A stretch of DNA of 7,269 nt from Paramuribaculum sp. (lineage in GTDB: Bacteria > Bacteroidota > Bacteroidia > Bacteroidales > Muribaculaceae). Location: the NCBI GenBank assembly GCA_029058455.1, contig JAIDXU010000084.1, positions 1 through 7,269 of the forward strand, in the 5' to 3' direction. The translations under genes and the position numbers were made by a program. The notes beneath the pieces are model-generated. The model did no database searches. It saw only the letters and a program-made list of their open reading frames with translations, and was not told the origin of the DNA. Below, piece after piece: positions 1 to 7,188 of the stretch; position 1 is the first letter of the stretch, and each line of letters begins with the position of its first letter.

Positions 1-111
1 ACGGTGGCCATCCTCACGGCGGGGGCGGTCGTCACGACGGGGACGATCCTCGCGACGGGGACGGTCGCCATCTTCACGGCGGGGACGCTCTGCACGGGGA
101 GGACGCTCAAC
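1..111 (-). repeat. Low-complexity repeat encoding the Arg/Pro/Asp-rich PNPase tail
   Basis: The DNA for the PNPase tail is internally repetitive. Positions 7-27 and 67-87 match at 19 of 21 bases with a 60-base offset, a multiple of three that keeps the reading frame. The copies encode DDRPRREDG (residues 740-748) and AERPRREDG (720-728). A shorter unit, CGACGGGGACG, recurs 18 bases apart within the intervening DNA. The tail is rich in R, P, D and E with almost no hydrophobic residues, so it should be disordered. Such units can gain or lose copies by slippage, so the length probably varies between strains. The repeat may continue past the left edge. Confidence 0.75.
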
Positions 112-2250
112 CCAGCCTTCGGGCTTGGGAAGGAGGGCGCGCATCGAAAGGCGGTATTTGCCGCTCTTCTTGTCGATTTCAATGAGCTTAACCTCTACTT
201 CGTCACCCTCTTTAATGCCTGATGAGGCCATGTCGGGAATACGCTCCCAAGCTATTTCGGAGATGTGGAGCAGACCGTCGCGGTTGGGCATAAATTCCAC
301 AAAGGCGCCGAAGTCGAGAATTGAGCGGACTTTGCCTTTGTAGGTCTTGCCCTCTTCGGGAAGCTGCACGATAGCGCTGATCATTTCGAGAGCCTTGTCG
401 ATAGCTTCCTTGCCGGGAGCGGCAACTTCGATATAGCCCTGCTCGTCAATCTCGTCGATGCTTACGGTGGCACCCGATGTTTCCTGAATGCCCTGAATAA
501 CCTTTCCGCCCGGGCCGATAACGGCGCCGATGAGTTCTTTGGGAATGGTGAGGGTTACGATGCGGGGCACATGAGGTTTGTAATCCTCGCGGGGTGCGGG
601 AATAGTCTCCTCGATGATATTGAGAATGTGGATACGACCGTCGCGGGCCTGATTGAGGGCGCGCTCGAGAATTTCGTAGCTGAGGCCGTCACACTTGATG
701 TCCATCTGAGTGGCGGTGATACCGTCGCGTGTGCCTGTCACCTTGAAGTCCATGTCGCCGAGGTGGTCCTCGTCGCCGAGAATGTCACTGAGCACCGCAT
801 ATTTGGGTGTCGAGCCGTCGGCGGGAACCTTATCGGTAATGAGACCCATGGCGATACCTGCAACGGGTTTTTTCATCTTCACGCCTGCGTCGAGAAGGGC
901 GAGGGTGCCGGCACATACTGTGGCCATAGATGAAGAACCGTTACTCTCGAGAATGTCGCTCACAATGCGGCATACATAGGGGAAGCCGTCGGGGAACATG
1001 CGCTTGAGGGCGCGGTGGGCAAGGTTGCCGTGGCCGATCTCACGACGGCCTACGCTGCGCACGGGGCGAGCTTCGCCGGTTGAGAAGGGGGGGAAGTTGT
1101 AGTGAAGGAGGAAACGCTCGCGACCCTGATTGATAACGTCGTCAACGATCTTCTCGTCGAGCTTGGTGCCGAGGGTCACGGTTGCGAGGCTCTGGGTCTC
1201 GCCGCGGGTAAACACGGCTGATCCGTGGGGGCCGGGGAGATAGTCGATCTCACACCAGATGGGGCGGATGTCGGTTGTTTTGCGGCCGTCGAGACGTATG
1301 CCTTCGTCAAGCACACAGCGGCGCATAGCCTCTTTCTCCACGTCATGATAGTAGCGCTTCACAAGAGGAGTCTTTTCCTCGCGCACATCTTCGGGGAGTG
1401 ATTCGATATATTCGTTGCAGATAGCCTCAAACGATTCGGCACGCCAATGTTTGTCGGCAGCGCCGGTGCGGGCGATCTCATAGGCTTTGTCATAGCATTT
1501 TGCGCGAACATCGGCGCGGAGCTCCTCGTCGTTAACCTCGTGGCAGTATTCTCTCTTTACGGTCGAGCCTACTTCCTCGGCGAGTTCCATCTGAGCCTTG
1601 CACTGCACCTTGATTGCGTCGTGGGCGGCTTTGAGTGCGTTGAGAAGGTCGGTTTCGCTCACCTCGTTCATCTCACCCTCAACCATCATGATATTGTCGT
1701 AGGTGGCACCTACCATGAGCTCCATGTCAGCTTTTTCAAGCTGCTCGAAAGTGGGGTTGATAACAAACTCCCCGTCGATACGGGCCACTCTGACTTCAGA
1801 GATGGGACCGTTGAAGGGTATATCGCTCACTGCAAGGGCAGCTGAGGCGGCAAGGCCGGCGAGTGCGTCGGGTATATCCTCTCCGTCGGTTGAATAGAGA
1901 GTGATGTTGACGAAAGTGTCGGCGTGATAATTTTCAGGGAAAAGGGGGCGGAGAACACGGTCTACCAGACGGGCCGTGAGAATCTCATAGTCAGAAGCGC
2001 GTCCCTCACGCTTGAGAAAGCCTCCGGGAAAACGGCCGAATGAGGAGAATTTCTCCTTATATTCAACCTGAAGAGGCATGAAGTCGACTCCTTCGCCGGC
2101 TTCTTTGGCCGTAACTACAGTGGCCAGAAGCATGGTGTTGCCCATGCGTAATTCTACCGCTCCATCGGCTTGCTTGGCAAGTTTGCCGGTCTCAAGAGTA
2201 ATTTGCCGGCCATCGGGCAGCGCGATGGTTTTTTTGATTGGATTTAACAT
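1..2250 (-). CDS. pnp: Polyribonucleotide nucleotidyltransferase (PNPase), C-terminus cut by the window edge
   Basis: PNPase degrades RNA 3'-to-5' by phosphorolysis, releasing nucleoside diphosphates, and acts in the cytoplasm as a trimer. The start is ATG at 2250-2248; translation begins [16 protein letters not shown], the usual family N-terminus. At least 750 codons are present and no stop is reached. Layout: first RNase PH core about residues 10-210, with FLKR at 78-81 in place of the E. coli FFRR loop; helical linker about 240-320; second RNase PH core about 325-535; KH domain with GPGGK at 579-583; S1 domain about 638-706. Catalytic features are intact: SSS at 439-441 (phosphate site), then D495, D501 and K503, matching E. 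coli D486, D492 and K494. From about residue 708 the protein becomes an Arg/Pro/Asp/Glu-rich tail that runs off the window. There is no Shine-Dalgarno sequence. The gene is divergent from hflX. Identification is near certain; only the C-terminal end is unknown. Confidence 0.98.
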   Translation of the reverse strand, partial: MLNPIKKTIALPDGRQITLETGKLAKQADGAVELRMGNTMLLATVVTAKEAGEGVDFMPLQVEYKEKFSSFGRFPGGFLKREGRASDYEILTARLVDRVLRPLFPENYHADTFVNITLYSTDGEDIPDALAGLAASAALAVSDIPFNGPISEVRVARIDGEFVINPTFEQLEKADMELMVGATYDNIMMVEGEMNEVSETDLLNALKAAHDAIKVQCKAQMELAEEVGSTVKREYCHEVNDEELRADVRAKCYDKAYEIARTGAADKHWRAESFEAICNEYIESLPEDVREEKTPLVKRYYHDVEKEAMRRCVLDEGIRLDGRKTTDIRPIWCEIDYLPGPHGSAVFTRGETQSLATVTLGTKLDEKIVDDVINQGRERFLLHYNFPPFSTGEARPVRSVGRREIGHGNLAHRALKRMFPDGFPYVCRIVSDILESNGSSSMATVCAGTLALLDAGVKMKKPVAGIAMGLITDKVPADGSTPKYAVLSDILGDEDHLGDMDFKVTGTRDGITATQMDIKCDGLSYEILERALNQARDGRIHILNIIEETIPAPREDYKPHVPRIVTLTIPKELIGAVIGPGGKVIQGIQETSGATVSIDEIDEQGYIEVAAPGKEAIDKALEMISAIVQLPEEGKTYKGKVRSILDFGAFVEFMPNRDGLLHISEIAWERIPDMASSGIKEGDEVEVKLIEIDKKSGKYRLSMRALLPKPEGWVERPPRAERPRREDGDRPRREDRPRRDDRPRREDGHR

Positions 2251-2300
2251 AAATTGGTTGTGGTTGTAATCTCAAGCCGCACTGTTAAAAAACGGAGATT

Positions 2301-2318
2301 CCGGTGCGAAAATACCGG
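2301..2318 (-). promoter_or_regulatory. Small hairpin in the predicted pnp leader
   Basis: CCGGT at 2301-2305 can pair with ACCGG at 2314-2318 around an 8-base loop. The heptamer CCGGTGC occurs at 2301-2307 and again at 2320-2326 as a direct repeat. In the pnp transcript this lies about 50 bases upstream of the start codon. E. coli PNPase represses its own mRNA through a leader stem, which makes a leader hairpin plausible here. However, the stem is only 5 bp, and no regulatory role is shown by the sequence. Confidence 0.25.
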
Positions 2319-2360
2319 GCCGGTGCAGCCGTAATTGCTTGTTGTTTGTTATAATTCCCA

Positions 2361-2368
2361 CAAAGTTA
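2361..2368 (-). promoter_or_regulatory. Candidate -7 promoter element for pnp (TAACTTTG)
   Basis: Read on the minus strand, this octamer fits the Bacteroidota -7 consensus TAnnTTTG exactly and points toward pnp. No clear TTTG -33 box lies 19-20 bases upstream, so only half of the promoter is visible. Transcription would begin within about 10 bases downstream and give pnp a 5' leader of roughly 100 bases. Confidence 0.4.
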
Positions 2369-2423
2369 CATCTTTTTATTGACATTAGCCCGCTGATGTC
2401 GGTTAAATCTTGTGTATTTTGAC

Positions 2424-2431
2424 TATTTTTG
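2424..2431 (+). promoter_or_regulatory. Candidate -7 promoter element for hflX (TATTTTTG)
   Basis: The octamer matches TAnnTTTG exactly and ends 25 bases before the hflX ATG at 2457, implying a leader of about 20 bases. The -33 box is not recognisable. The element decides the start codon: an in-frame GTG at 2412 would place the promoter inside the coding sequence, so ATG 2457 is preferred. The context just before that ATG is A/T-rich and has no Shine-Dalgarno sequence, as is usual in this phylum. Confidence 0.45.
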
Positions 2432-2456
2432 CATTTCAAAGTTAGATTATTACCAA

Positions 2457-3689
2457 ATGATACAGCAACCAACAATTACCAACCTCCCCGAAAGGGCCGT
2501 TCTGGTGGGTCTCATAACTCCCGACCAGAATGAGGCCAAGGCCAATGAATATCTTGACGAGCTCGCTTTTCTGGCCGATACCGCAGGAGCCGATGCCGTG
2601 GCACGGTTTCTGCAACGCGCCTCCGGGCCCAACTCGCGCACCTACGTCGGCTCGGGCAAGTTGGAGGAGATAAAAACGTTTGTTGAAAACAACGATATAA
2701 GTATGGCGATTTTCGACGATGATCTGTCGTCGAAACAGGTGCTCAACATTGAGCGCGAACTTAAGGTGAAGATTCTCGACCGCACTAGTCTGATTCTCGA
2801 TATTTTTGCCAAGAGAGCGCAAACCGCCAACGCCAAAGCTCAGGTCGAACTGGCACAATATCAGTATCTTTTGCCGCGACTCACCCGCATGTGGACTCAC
2901 CTCGAGCGTCAGCGCGGCGGTATCGGCATGAGAGGTCCCGGTGAGACTCAGATTGAGACCGACCGCCGAATAATCCTCGACCGTATAAGCCGCCTTAAAG
3001 AGGAGCTGCGCCATATTGACCGTCAGAAGTCGATACAGCGCAAGAACCGAGGCAAGCTCACAAGGGTGGCTCTCGTAGGATATACCAACGTGGGTAAGTC
3101 AACTCTTATGAACCTGCTGAGCAAGAGTGATGTTTTTGCCGAAAACAAACTTTTCGCAACTCTCGACACCACCGTGAGAAAGGTGATAATCGAGAATCTG
3201 CCTATACTGCTTACCGACACCGTAGGTTTTATCCGCAAGTTGCCTACACATCTGGTCGATTCATTCAAATCTACTCTCGACGAGGTGAGGGAGGCGGATA
3301 TTCTGCTTCATGTGGTTGATATTTCCCATCCCAATTTTGAGGAGCAGATCGAGGTGGTCAACAAGACTTTGAGCGACATCGGCGCCAGCGACAAGCCTAT
3401 GATTATGGTGTTTAACAAAATCGACGCATATAACCATACACCCAAGGATGAGGATGATCTTACTCCCCGCAGCCGCGAGAATATACCTCTGTCGGAGCTT
3501 GAAGAGACATGGATGAGCCGACTGGGTGACAATGCCGTGTTTGTTTCCGCCCGCAAGCAGATCAACATCGACGCTCTGAAGATGAAAATCTATGAGAAGG
3601 CCAAGGAAATTCACCTTACCCGATTCCCTTATAACGACTTCCTTTTCCAGAAATATGACGAGGAGGGGGAGTTTGACCCGGTGGAGTGA
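2457..3689 (+). CDS. hflX: HflX-type ribosome-associated GTPase
   Basis: HflX binds ribosomes and, in well-studied bacteria, splits stalled or hibernating 70S particles in a nucleotide-dependent way, especially after heat stress. The 410-residue product has the standard layout. An N-terminal HflX domain (about 10-155) is followed by the family signature GPGETQIETDRR at 160-171, then a basic coiled-coil linker, then the G domain. The G motifs are complete: G1 GYTNVGKST at 208-216, G3 DTVG at 254-257, G4 NKID at 320-323 and G5 SAR at 364-366. The length is normal for the family. Start ATG 2457 is chosen over the upstream in-frame GTG 2412 because a -7 promoter element lies between them. The stop overlaps the lpxB start, so the two are probably co-transcribed and translationally coupled. 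Identification is very secure; the exact role in this organism is inferred from homologues. Confidence 0.97.
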   Translation: MIQQPTITNLPERAVLVGLITPDQNEAKANEYLDELAFLADTAGADAVARFLQRASGPNSRTYVGSGKLEEIKTFVENNDISMAIFDDDLSSKQVLNIERELKVKILDRTSLILDIFAKRAQTANAKAQVELAQYQYLLPRLTRMWTHLERQRGGIGMRGPGETQIETDRRIILDRISRLKEELRHIDRQKSIQRKNRGKLTRVALVGYTNVGKSTLMNLLSKSDVFAENKLFATLDTTVRKVIIENLPILLTDTVGFIRKLPTHLVDSFKSTLDEVREADILLHVVDISHPNFEEQIEVVNKTLSDIGASDKPMIMVFNKIDAYNHTPKDEDDLTPRSRENIPLSELEETWMSRLGDNAVFVSARKQINIDALKMKIYEKAKEIHLTRFPYNDFLFQKYDEEGEFDPVE

Positions 3690-4858
3690 TGAAGTGGCTG
3701 ATAAGTGCCGGTGAAACTTCGGGCGATATTCACGGCTCATTGCTCATGAGCGAAATCGCCGCGCGTGATCCTCAGGCCGAGTTTCAGTTTCTCGGCGGTG
3801 AGGCGATGGAGCGCGTGGCGGGTCACAAGTCGCTGATACCGCTTGAACGGCTGGCCTATATGGGTTTCAGCGAGGTGTTGCGCCATTTAGGTGATATTCG
3901 CCGCAACTTTGCCGAGGTTGAGCGGGCTTTAGACAGCTTCCGCCCCGACGCGGTGGTGTGTGTCGACTATCCCGGTTTTAATCTCAAACTTGCCCGTAAA
4001 GCCCGACGGAGAAATATTGCGGTGTTCTATTACATAGCTCCCAAAGTGTGGGCGTGGAAGGAGTGGAGGGTGCCCGCTATGCGCCGCGACATAACGCGAC
4101 TCTACTCCATTCTGCCGTTTGAGCCTGAATGGTTCGGCAAAAGGGGCGTCGAGACATCCTATGTAGGTAATCCGTCGGTAGAGGAGGTTGACGCGCGATT
4201 GGCCGCATCGCCGTCGCATGATGATTTTTGCCGCACACATTCTCTCGACAGCTCGGCGAAACTGCTTGCCCTTGTGCCGGGGTCGAGGGTAGGGGAGATA
4301 AGATGTAATCTCCCTGTAATGGCCGAGGTTGCGCGCAGAATGCAGCCTGAAATGACACCGGTGATAGCTGTAGCTCCGGCGCTCGACCGATCGCTCTATC
4401 TTCGCTATGGAGGAGAGGGGATAGCGATGGTTGAGGGTGACACCCTGCGTTTGATGCAACATGCGGGAATGTCGGGAGGCGCTGCCCTCGTCACCTCGGG
4501 CACCGCAACCCTCGAAGCGGCTCTTGCCAATACGCCTCAGGTGGTGTGCTATCGCGCCAACGGCTCCGCTCTGAGCTATAAGATAATGAGACGACTCATA
4601 AAGGTTGATTATGTGAGCCTGCCGAATCTCATTACCGGCCGCAACATCATACCTGAAATGCTGCTCCATAACTGCACCCCTGATCTTGTGGAGCGTGAGC
4701 TGCGTCTCATAGTCGGCGATACACCCGCCCGCAAGGCTCAGCTCGAGGACTACCACGAAATGCGCCGGCTTCTAGCCCCGCAGCTCCATGCCGCCCAAAC
4801 CGCCGCCTCTGATATGGTGACCAGGATTAAGGCTCTCAAAGAGTCAGCTGTTAAATAA
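3689..4858 (+). CDS. lpxB: Lipid-A-disaccharide synthase
   Basis: LpxB is a peripheral inner-membrane glycosyltransferase (GT-B fold, CAZy family GT19). It joins UDP-2,3-diacylglucosamine to 2,3-diacylglucosamine-1-phosphate to form lipid A disaccharide, so its presence fits an LPS-bearing Gram-negative cell. The 389-residue product starts MKWLISAGETSGDIHGSLLM, the typical family N-terminus. Also visible are VDYPGFN with D93 (likely the counterpart of the proposed catalytic Asp), the segment APKVWAWKEWR, YVGNP, PGSR at 197-200 in the nucleotide-sugar-binding half, SGTATLEAAL at 270-279 and a C-terminal NLITGRNIIPE block. ATG 3689 shares one base with the hflX stop (TGATG). A GTG immediately upstream (3686) is in frame and would add one residue; ATG gives the usual N-terminus. 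Bacteroides genomes, as I recall, often place lpxB beside surE; here the upstream partner is hflX. Length is normal and no key block is missing. Confidence 0.96.
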   Translation: MKWLISAGETSGDIHGSLLMSEIAARDPQAEFQFLGGEAMERVAGHKSLIPLERLAYMGFSEVLRHLGDIRRNFAEVERALDSFRPDAVVCVDYPGFNLKLARKARRRNIAVFYYIAPKVWAWKEWRVPAMRRDITRLYSILPFEPEWFGKRGVETSYVGNPSVEEVDARLAASPSHDDFCRTHSLDSSAKLLALVPGSRVGEIRCNLPVMAEVARRMQPEMTPVIAVAPALDRSLYLRYGGEGIAMVEGDTLRLMQHAGMSGGAALVTSGTATLEAALANTPQVVCYRANGSALSYKIMRRLIKVDYVSLPNLITGRNIIPEMLLHNCTPDLVERELRLIVGDTPARKAQLEDYHEMRRLLAPQLHAAQTAASDMVTRIKALKESAVK

Positions 4859-4866
4859 AAAATGAT

Positions 4867-4874
4867 TAATTTTG
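4867..4874 (+). promoter_or_regulatory. Candidate -7 promoter element for nadB (TAATTTTG)
   Basis: The octamer matches TAnnTTTG exactly, lies in the 58-base gap after lpxB and ends 42 bases before the nadB ATG. A matching TTTG box 19-20 bases upstream is not visible; that position falls in the last codons of lpxB. If active, it would separate nadB transcription at least partly from hflX-lpxB. Confidence 0.4.
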
Positions 4875-4899
4875 CAGCGACGACAATTTTGTCGCAAAA
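4870..4899. promoter_or_regulatory. Inverted repeat overlapping the nadB promoter; possible operator or leader hairpin
   Basis: TTTTGC at 4870-4875 mirrors GCAAAA at 4894-4899, and inside them GCGAC at 4877-4881 mirrors GTCGC at 4891-4895. With a 3-base bulge on the left arm, about nine pairs can form. A tighter alternative, CGACA/TGTCG with a 4-base loop, sits at 4881-4894. The left arm overlaps the predicted -7 box and the rest covers the expected transcription start, a classic position for a repressor site. There is no T-run after the right arm, so it does not look like a terminator. I do not recognise the motif as belonging to a named regulator. Confidence 0.35.
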
Positions 4900-4916
4900 G
4901 CCAATCATGTCATCTT

Positions 4917-6488
4917 ATGCAACGAAAGTTTGACTACCTCATAATCGGCGCCGGTATCGCCGGAATGAGCTTCGCGTTAAAGGTCGCAAAGACCGGTCGC
5001 GTTGCTCTGATCTGTAAAACAACTCTTGAGGAGGCTAACACCGCTCTCGCCCAGGGAGGCGTAGCGTCGGTGACCAATCTCGAGGTTGACGATTTCTCAA
5101 AACATATCAACGACACCATGATAGCGGGCGATCAACTTTCAGACCGCGCCGCGGTTGAAATGGTGGTGACCGGCGCACCCGATCAGATCAAACAGCTGAT
5201 TGACTGGGGTGTGAATTTTGATAAGAAGGAGGATGGCTCGTTTGACCTTCACCGTGAGGGCGGACACAGCGAGTTCCGTATTCTTCACCATGCCGATAAC
5301 ACCGGCTATGAGATTCAGCAGAGCCTCATCAAGGCGGTTAGGGAATGTGAGAATATCGAGGTGTTTGAAAATCATTTCGCAATCGAGATTATCACCCAGC
5401 ATCATCTCGGAAAGATTGTGACCCGTCGCACTCCCGACATCACCTGTTATGGCGCATACGTGTTGAACTGTGAGACAGGAGAGGTGGATACTTTTCAGGC
5501 CCGTGTCACCGTAATGGCCACAGGAGGTGCCGGTGCCGTTTATTCGACAACCACCAATCCGCTTGTTGCTACGGGCGACGGCATAGCTATGGTCTATCGC
5601 GCCAAAGGCACCGTCAGGGATATGGAGTTTATACAGTTTCACCCTACCGCATTATATCATCCCGGCGACCGTCCTTCGTTTCTCATCACCGAGGCTATGA
5701 GAGGCTACGGCGCCGTGTTGCGCAACATCAAGGGCGAGGAGTTCATGCACAAATATGATCCCCGCCTGTCGCTGGCTCCCCGCGACATCGTGGCCCGAGC
5801 TATCGACAGCGAGATGAAACAGAGCGGTTCCGACCATGTGTATCTCGATGTTACCCACAAGGATCCCGAGATGACCAAAGCTCATTTTCCGAATATCTAT
5901 GCCAAGTGCAAGAGTCTCGGCATTGATATTACCCGCGATTATATTCCTGTCGCTCCCGCAGCCCATTATCTTTGTGGCGGTATAGCGGTCGATACCAATG
6001 GCGAGAGCTCTATTCAGCGTCTCTATGCGATAGGTGAATGTAGCTGCACGGGATTGCACGGCGGTAACCGCCTGGCTTCAAACTCCCTTATCGAGGCAGT
6101 GGTTTATGCCGAGGCTGCCGCACGCCATTCTTCGAAACGTCTTAAGGATATAGAGTTGCGCAGTGACCTGCCCGACTGGAATGACGAGGGCACGCGTCAT
6201 CCGGAGGAAATGGTGCTCATAACTCAGAGCATTCGCGAAGTCAATCAGATTATGGCTACCTATGTGGGTATCGTGCGCTCTAACCTGCGTCTTGACAGGG
6301 CGTGGAACCGTCTCGATATTCTCTATCATGAAACCGAGAGTCTGTTTAAATACTCAAAGGCTTCGCGCGAAATATGCGAGTTGAGAAATATTATTAATGT
6401 GGGCTATCTCATTATGCGTCAGGCGAAAGAACGTAAAGAGAGCCGAGGCCTGCACTATACGCTCGATTATCCGCCTGTTGCTCACTGA
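4917..6488 (+). CDS. nadB: L-aspartate oxidase
   Basis: NadB is an FAD enzyme of the cytoplasm that oxidises L-aspartate to iminoaspartate, the first step of de novo NAD synthesis; NadA then makes quinolinate. The 523-residue product begins MQRKFDYLIIGAGIAGMSFA, with the dinucleotide-binding GAGIAG at 11-16. It carries the family block LHREGGHS at 111-118 (E114, like E. coli E121), LAPRDIVARAID with R289 (like catalytic R290), AHYLCGG with H350 (like H351), and GLHGGNRLASNSL with R385 (like R386). A helical flavoprotein C-terminal domain follows from about residue 430. These residues support oxidase rather than fumarate reductase or succinate dehydrogenase, which share the fold. ATG 4917 is chosen because it gives the usual N-terminus; an in-frame TTG at 4872 would overlap the promoter element. 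nadA and nadC are not in the window. Confidence 0.97.
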   Translation: MQRKFDYLIIGAGIAGMSFALKVAKTGRVALICKTTLEEANTALAQGGVASVTNLEVDDFSKHINDTMIAGDQLSDRAAVEMVVTGAPDQIKQLIDWGVNFDKKEDGSFDLHREGGHSEFRILHHADNTGYEIQQSLIKAVRECENIEVFENHFAIEIITQHHLGKIVTRRTPDITCYGAYVLNCETGEVDTFQARVTVMATGGAGAVYSTTTNPLVATGDGIAMVYRAKGTVRDMEFIQFHPTALYHPGDRPSFLITEAMRGYGAVLRNIKGEEFMHKYDPRLSLAPRDIVARAIDSEMKQSGSDHVYLDVTHKDPEMTKAHFPNIYAKCKSLGIDITRDYIPVAPAAHYLCGGIAVDTNGESSIQRLYAIGECSCTGLHGGNRLASNSLIEAVVYAEAAARHSSKRLKDIELRSDLPDWNDEGTRHPEEMVLITQSIREVNQIMATYVGIVRSNLRLDRAWNRLDILYHETESLFKYSKASREICELRNIINVGYLIMRQAKERKESRGLHYTLDYPPVAH

Positions 6489-6522
6489 CCCATTTGCAGG
6501 TCTCAGGTGTTAGAAAGATATA

Positions 6523-7188
6523 ATGAAACATTTTTTCCTGAGCCATATAATCGCTTTAGGTCTGGCGGCTTCGCTGCCGGCGCAGACTTTTGCCACACCT
6601 CAGTCGCCTCTCTCTCAGGGAGGGTTGCCTAAGGTGGGCACAGGTCGTCTGCCCGGACTGCGCGGCTACTATCACACCGACATGGAGGGTGAGTATGGCG
6701 GGGAGAATATGTTGATGATGGTGCTCAACGAGGTGACCGTCTATCCCCCTTTGAAGTTCAAGAACAAAAAAGAGGAGGAATTTTACTGGCGCACGGTGAG
6801 GGATGTGAAGTTGACCCTTCCCTACGCCAAACTGATTACCGAAACCATCCTCGAGACCTATGAGTATATAGAGACATTTCCCACACAAAAGGAGCGTGAG
6901 AAATATCTCAAGGATATGGAAAGCTCGATTTTCGAGCAATATAAACCGGTGTTGAAGAAATTTTCGAAAAATCAGGCGAAGCTGTTGGTTAAGCTTATAA
7001 AGCGTGAAACCGACCAGTCGGGCTATGAGATCATCAAAGCTTTTCTGGGCGGTTTCAGAGCCACTTTCTGGCAGACATTCGGCCGATTTTTCGGCGTGAA
7101 TCTCAAAGGAGAGTATAATCCCGACAAAGACCGCAAGGATGCTATTATCGAACAAATTGCGGTGAAAGTAGAGCTGGGAGTGCTTTAA
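6523..7188 (+). CDS. Secreted DUF4294-family protein of unknown function
   Basis: The 221-residue product resembles the conserved Bacteroidota family DUF4294 as I recall it; no function is known to me. It starts MKHFFLSHIIALGLAASLPAQTFA, a signal-peptide-like stretch: a short basic start, a hydrophobic core around residues 4-18, and possible cleavage after A20 or A24. There is no Cys for lipidation. A Gly-rich linker follows. The conserved core begins near residue 70 with LNEVTVYPPLKFKNKKEEE, then FYWRTVRDVKLTLPYAK at 87-103. After that comes a charged, mainly helical region with LLVKLIKRETDQSGYEIIKAFLGGFRA and WQTFGRFFGVNLKGEY. No metal-binding or catalytic triad pattern stands out. It probably sits in the periplasm. 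The gene starts 34 bases after nadB with no visible promoter between them, so co-transcription is likely. Family assignment is fairly secure; the role is open. Confidence 0.85.
   Translation: MKHFFLSHIIALGLAASLPAQTFATPQSPLSQGGLPKVGTGRLPGLRGYYHTDMEGEYGGENMLMMVLNEVTVYPPLKFKNKKEEEFYWRTVRDVKLTLPYAKLITETILETYEYIETFPTQKEREKYLKDMESSIFEQYKPVLKKFSKNQAKLLVKLIKRETDQSGYEIIKAFLGGFRATFWQTFGRFFGVNLKGEYNPDKDRKDAIIEQIAVKVELGVL

Noticed and set aside
1..111. CRISPR-like or minisatellite array from the repeated GC-rich units
   Set aside because: The units are imperfect, in frame with pnp, and have no unique spacers; they are explained by the low-complexity protein tail.
571..933. Plus-strand open frames within pnp (also at 4-222 and 1447-1845)
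   Set aside because: All are opposite intact PNPase domains and have no independent support such as a promoter or a known motif.
2412..2456. N-terminal extension of HflX from GTG 2412
   Set aside because: The extension would contain the TATTTTTG promoter element and adds an atypical Tyr/Phe-rich segment; ATG 2457 gives a normal-length protein.
2442..3014. A 190-codon minus-strand open frame across the hflX 5' half
   Set aside because: It overlaps the HflX N-terminal domain and the intergenic promoter area, and its translation resembles no family I know.
3929..4756. A 275-codon open frame antisense to lpxB
   Set aside because: It lies fully inside a confidently identified lpxB, shows no recognisable domain, and long antisense frames are common in codon-biased GC-moderate genes.
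4872..4916. N-terminal extension of NadB from TTG 4872
   Set aside because: It overlaps the predicted promoter and inverted repeat, and the family N-terminus starts right after ATG 4917.
6485..6506. Possible terminator hairpin after nadB (CTGACC with GGTCTCAG)
   Set aside because: The stem is short and needs a two-base bulge, it overlaps the nadB stop codon, and no T-run follows.
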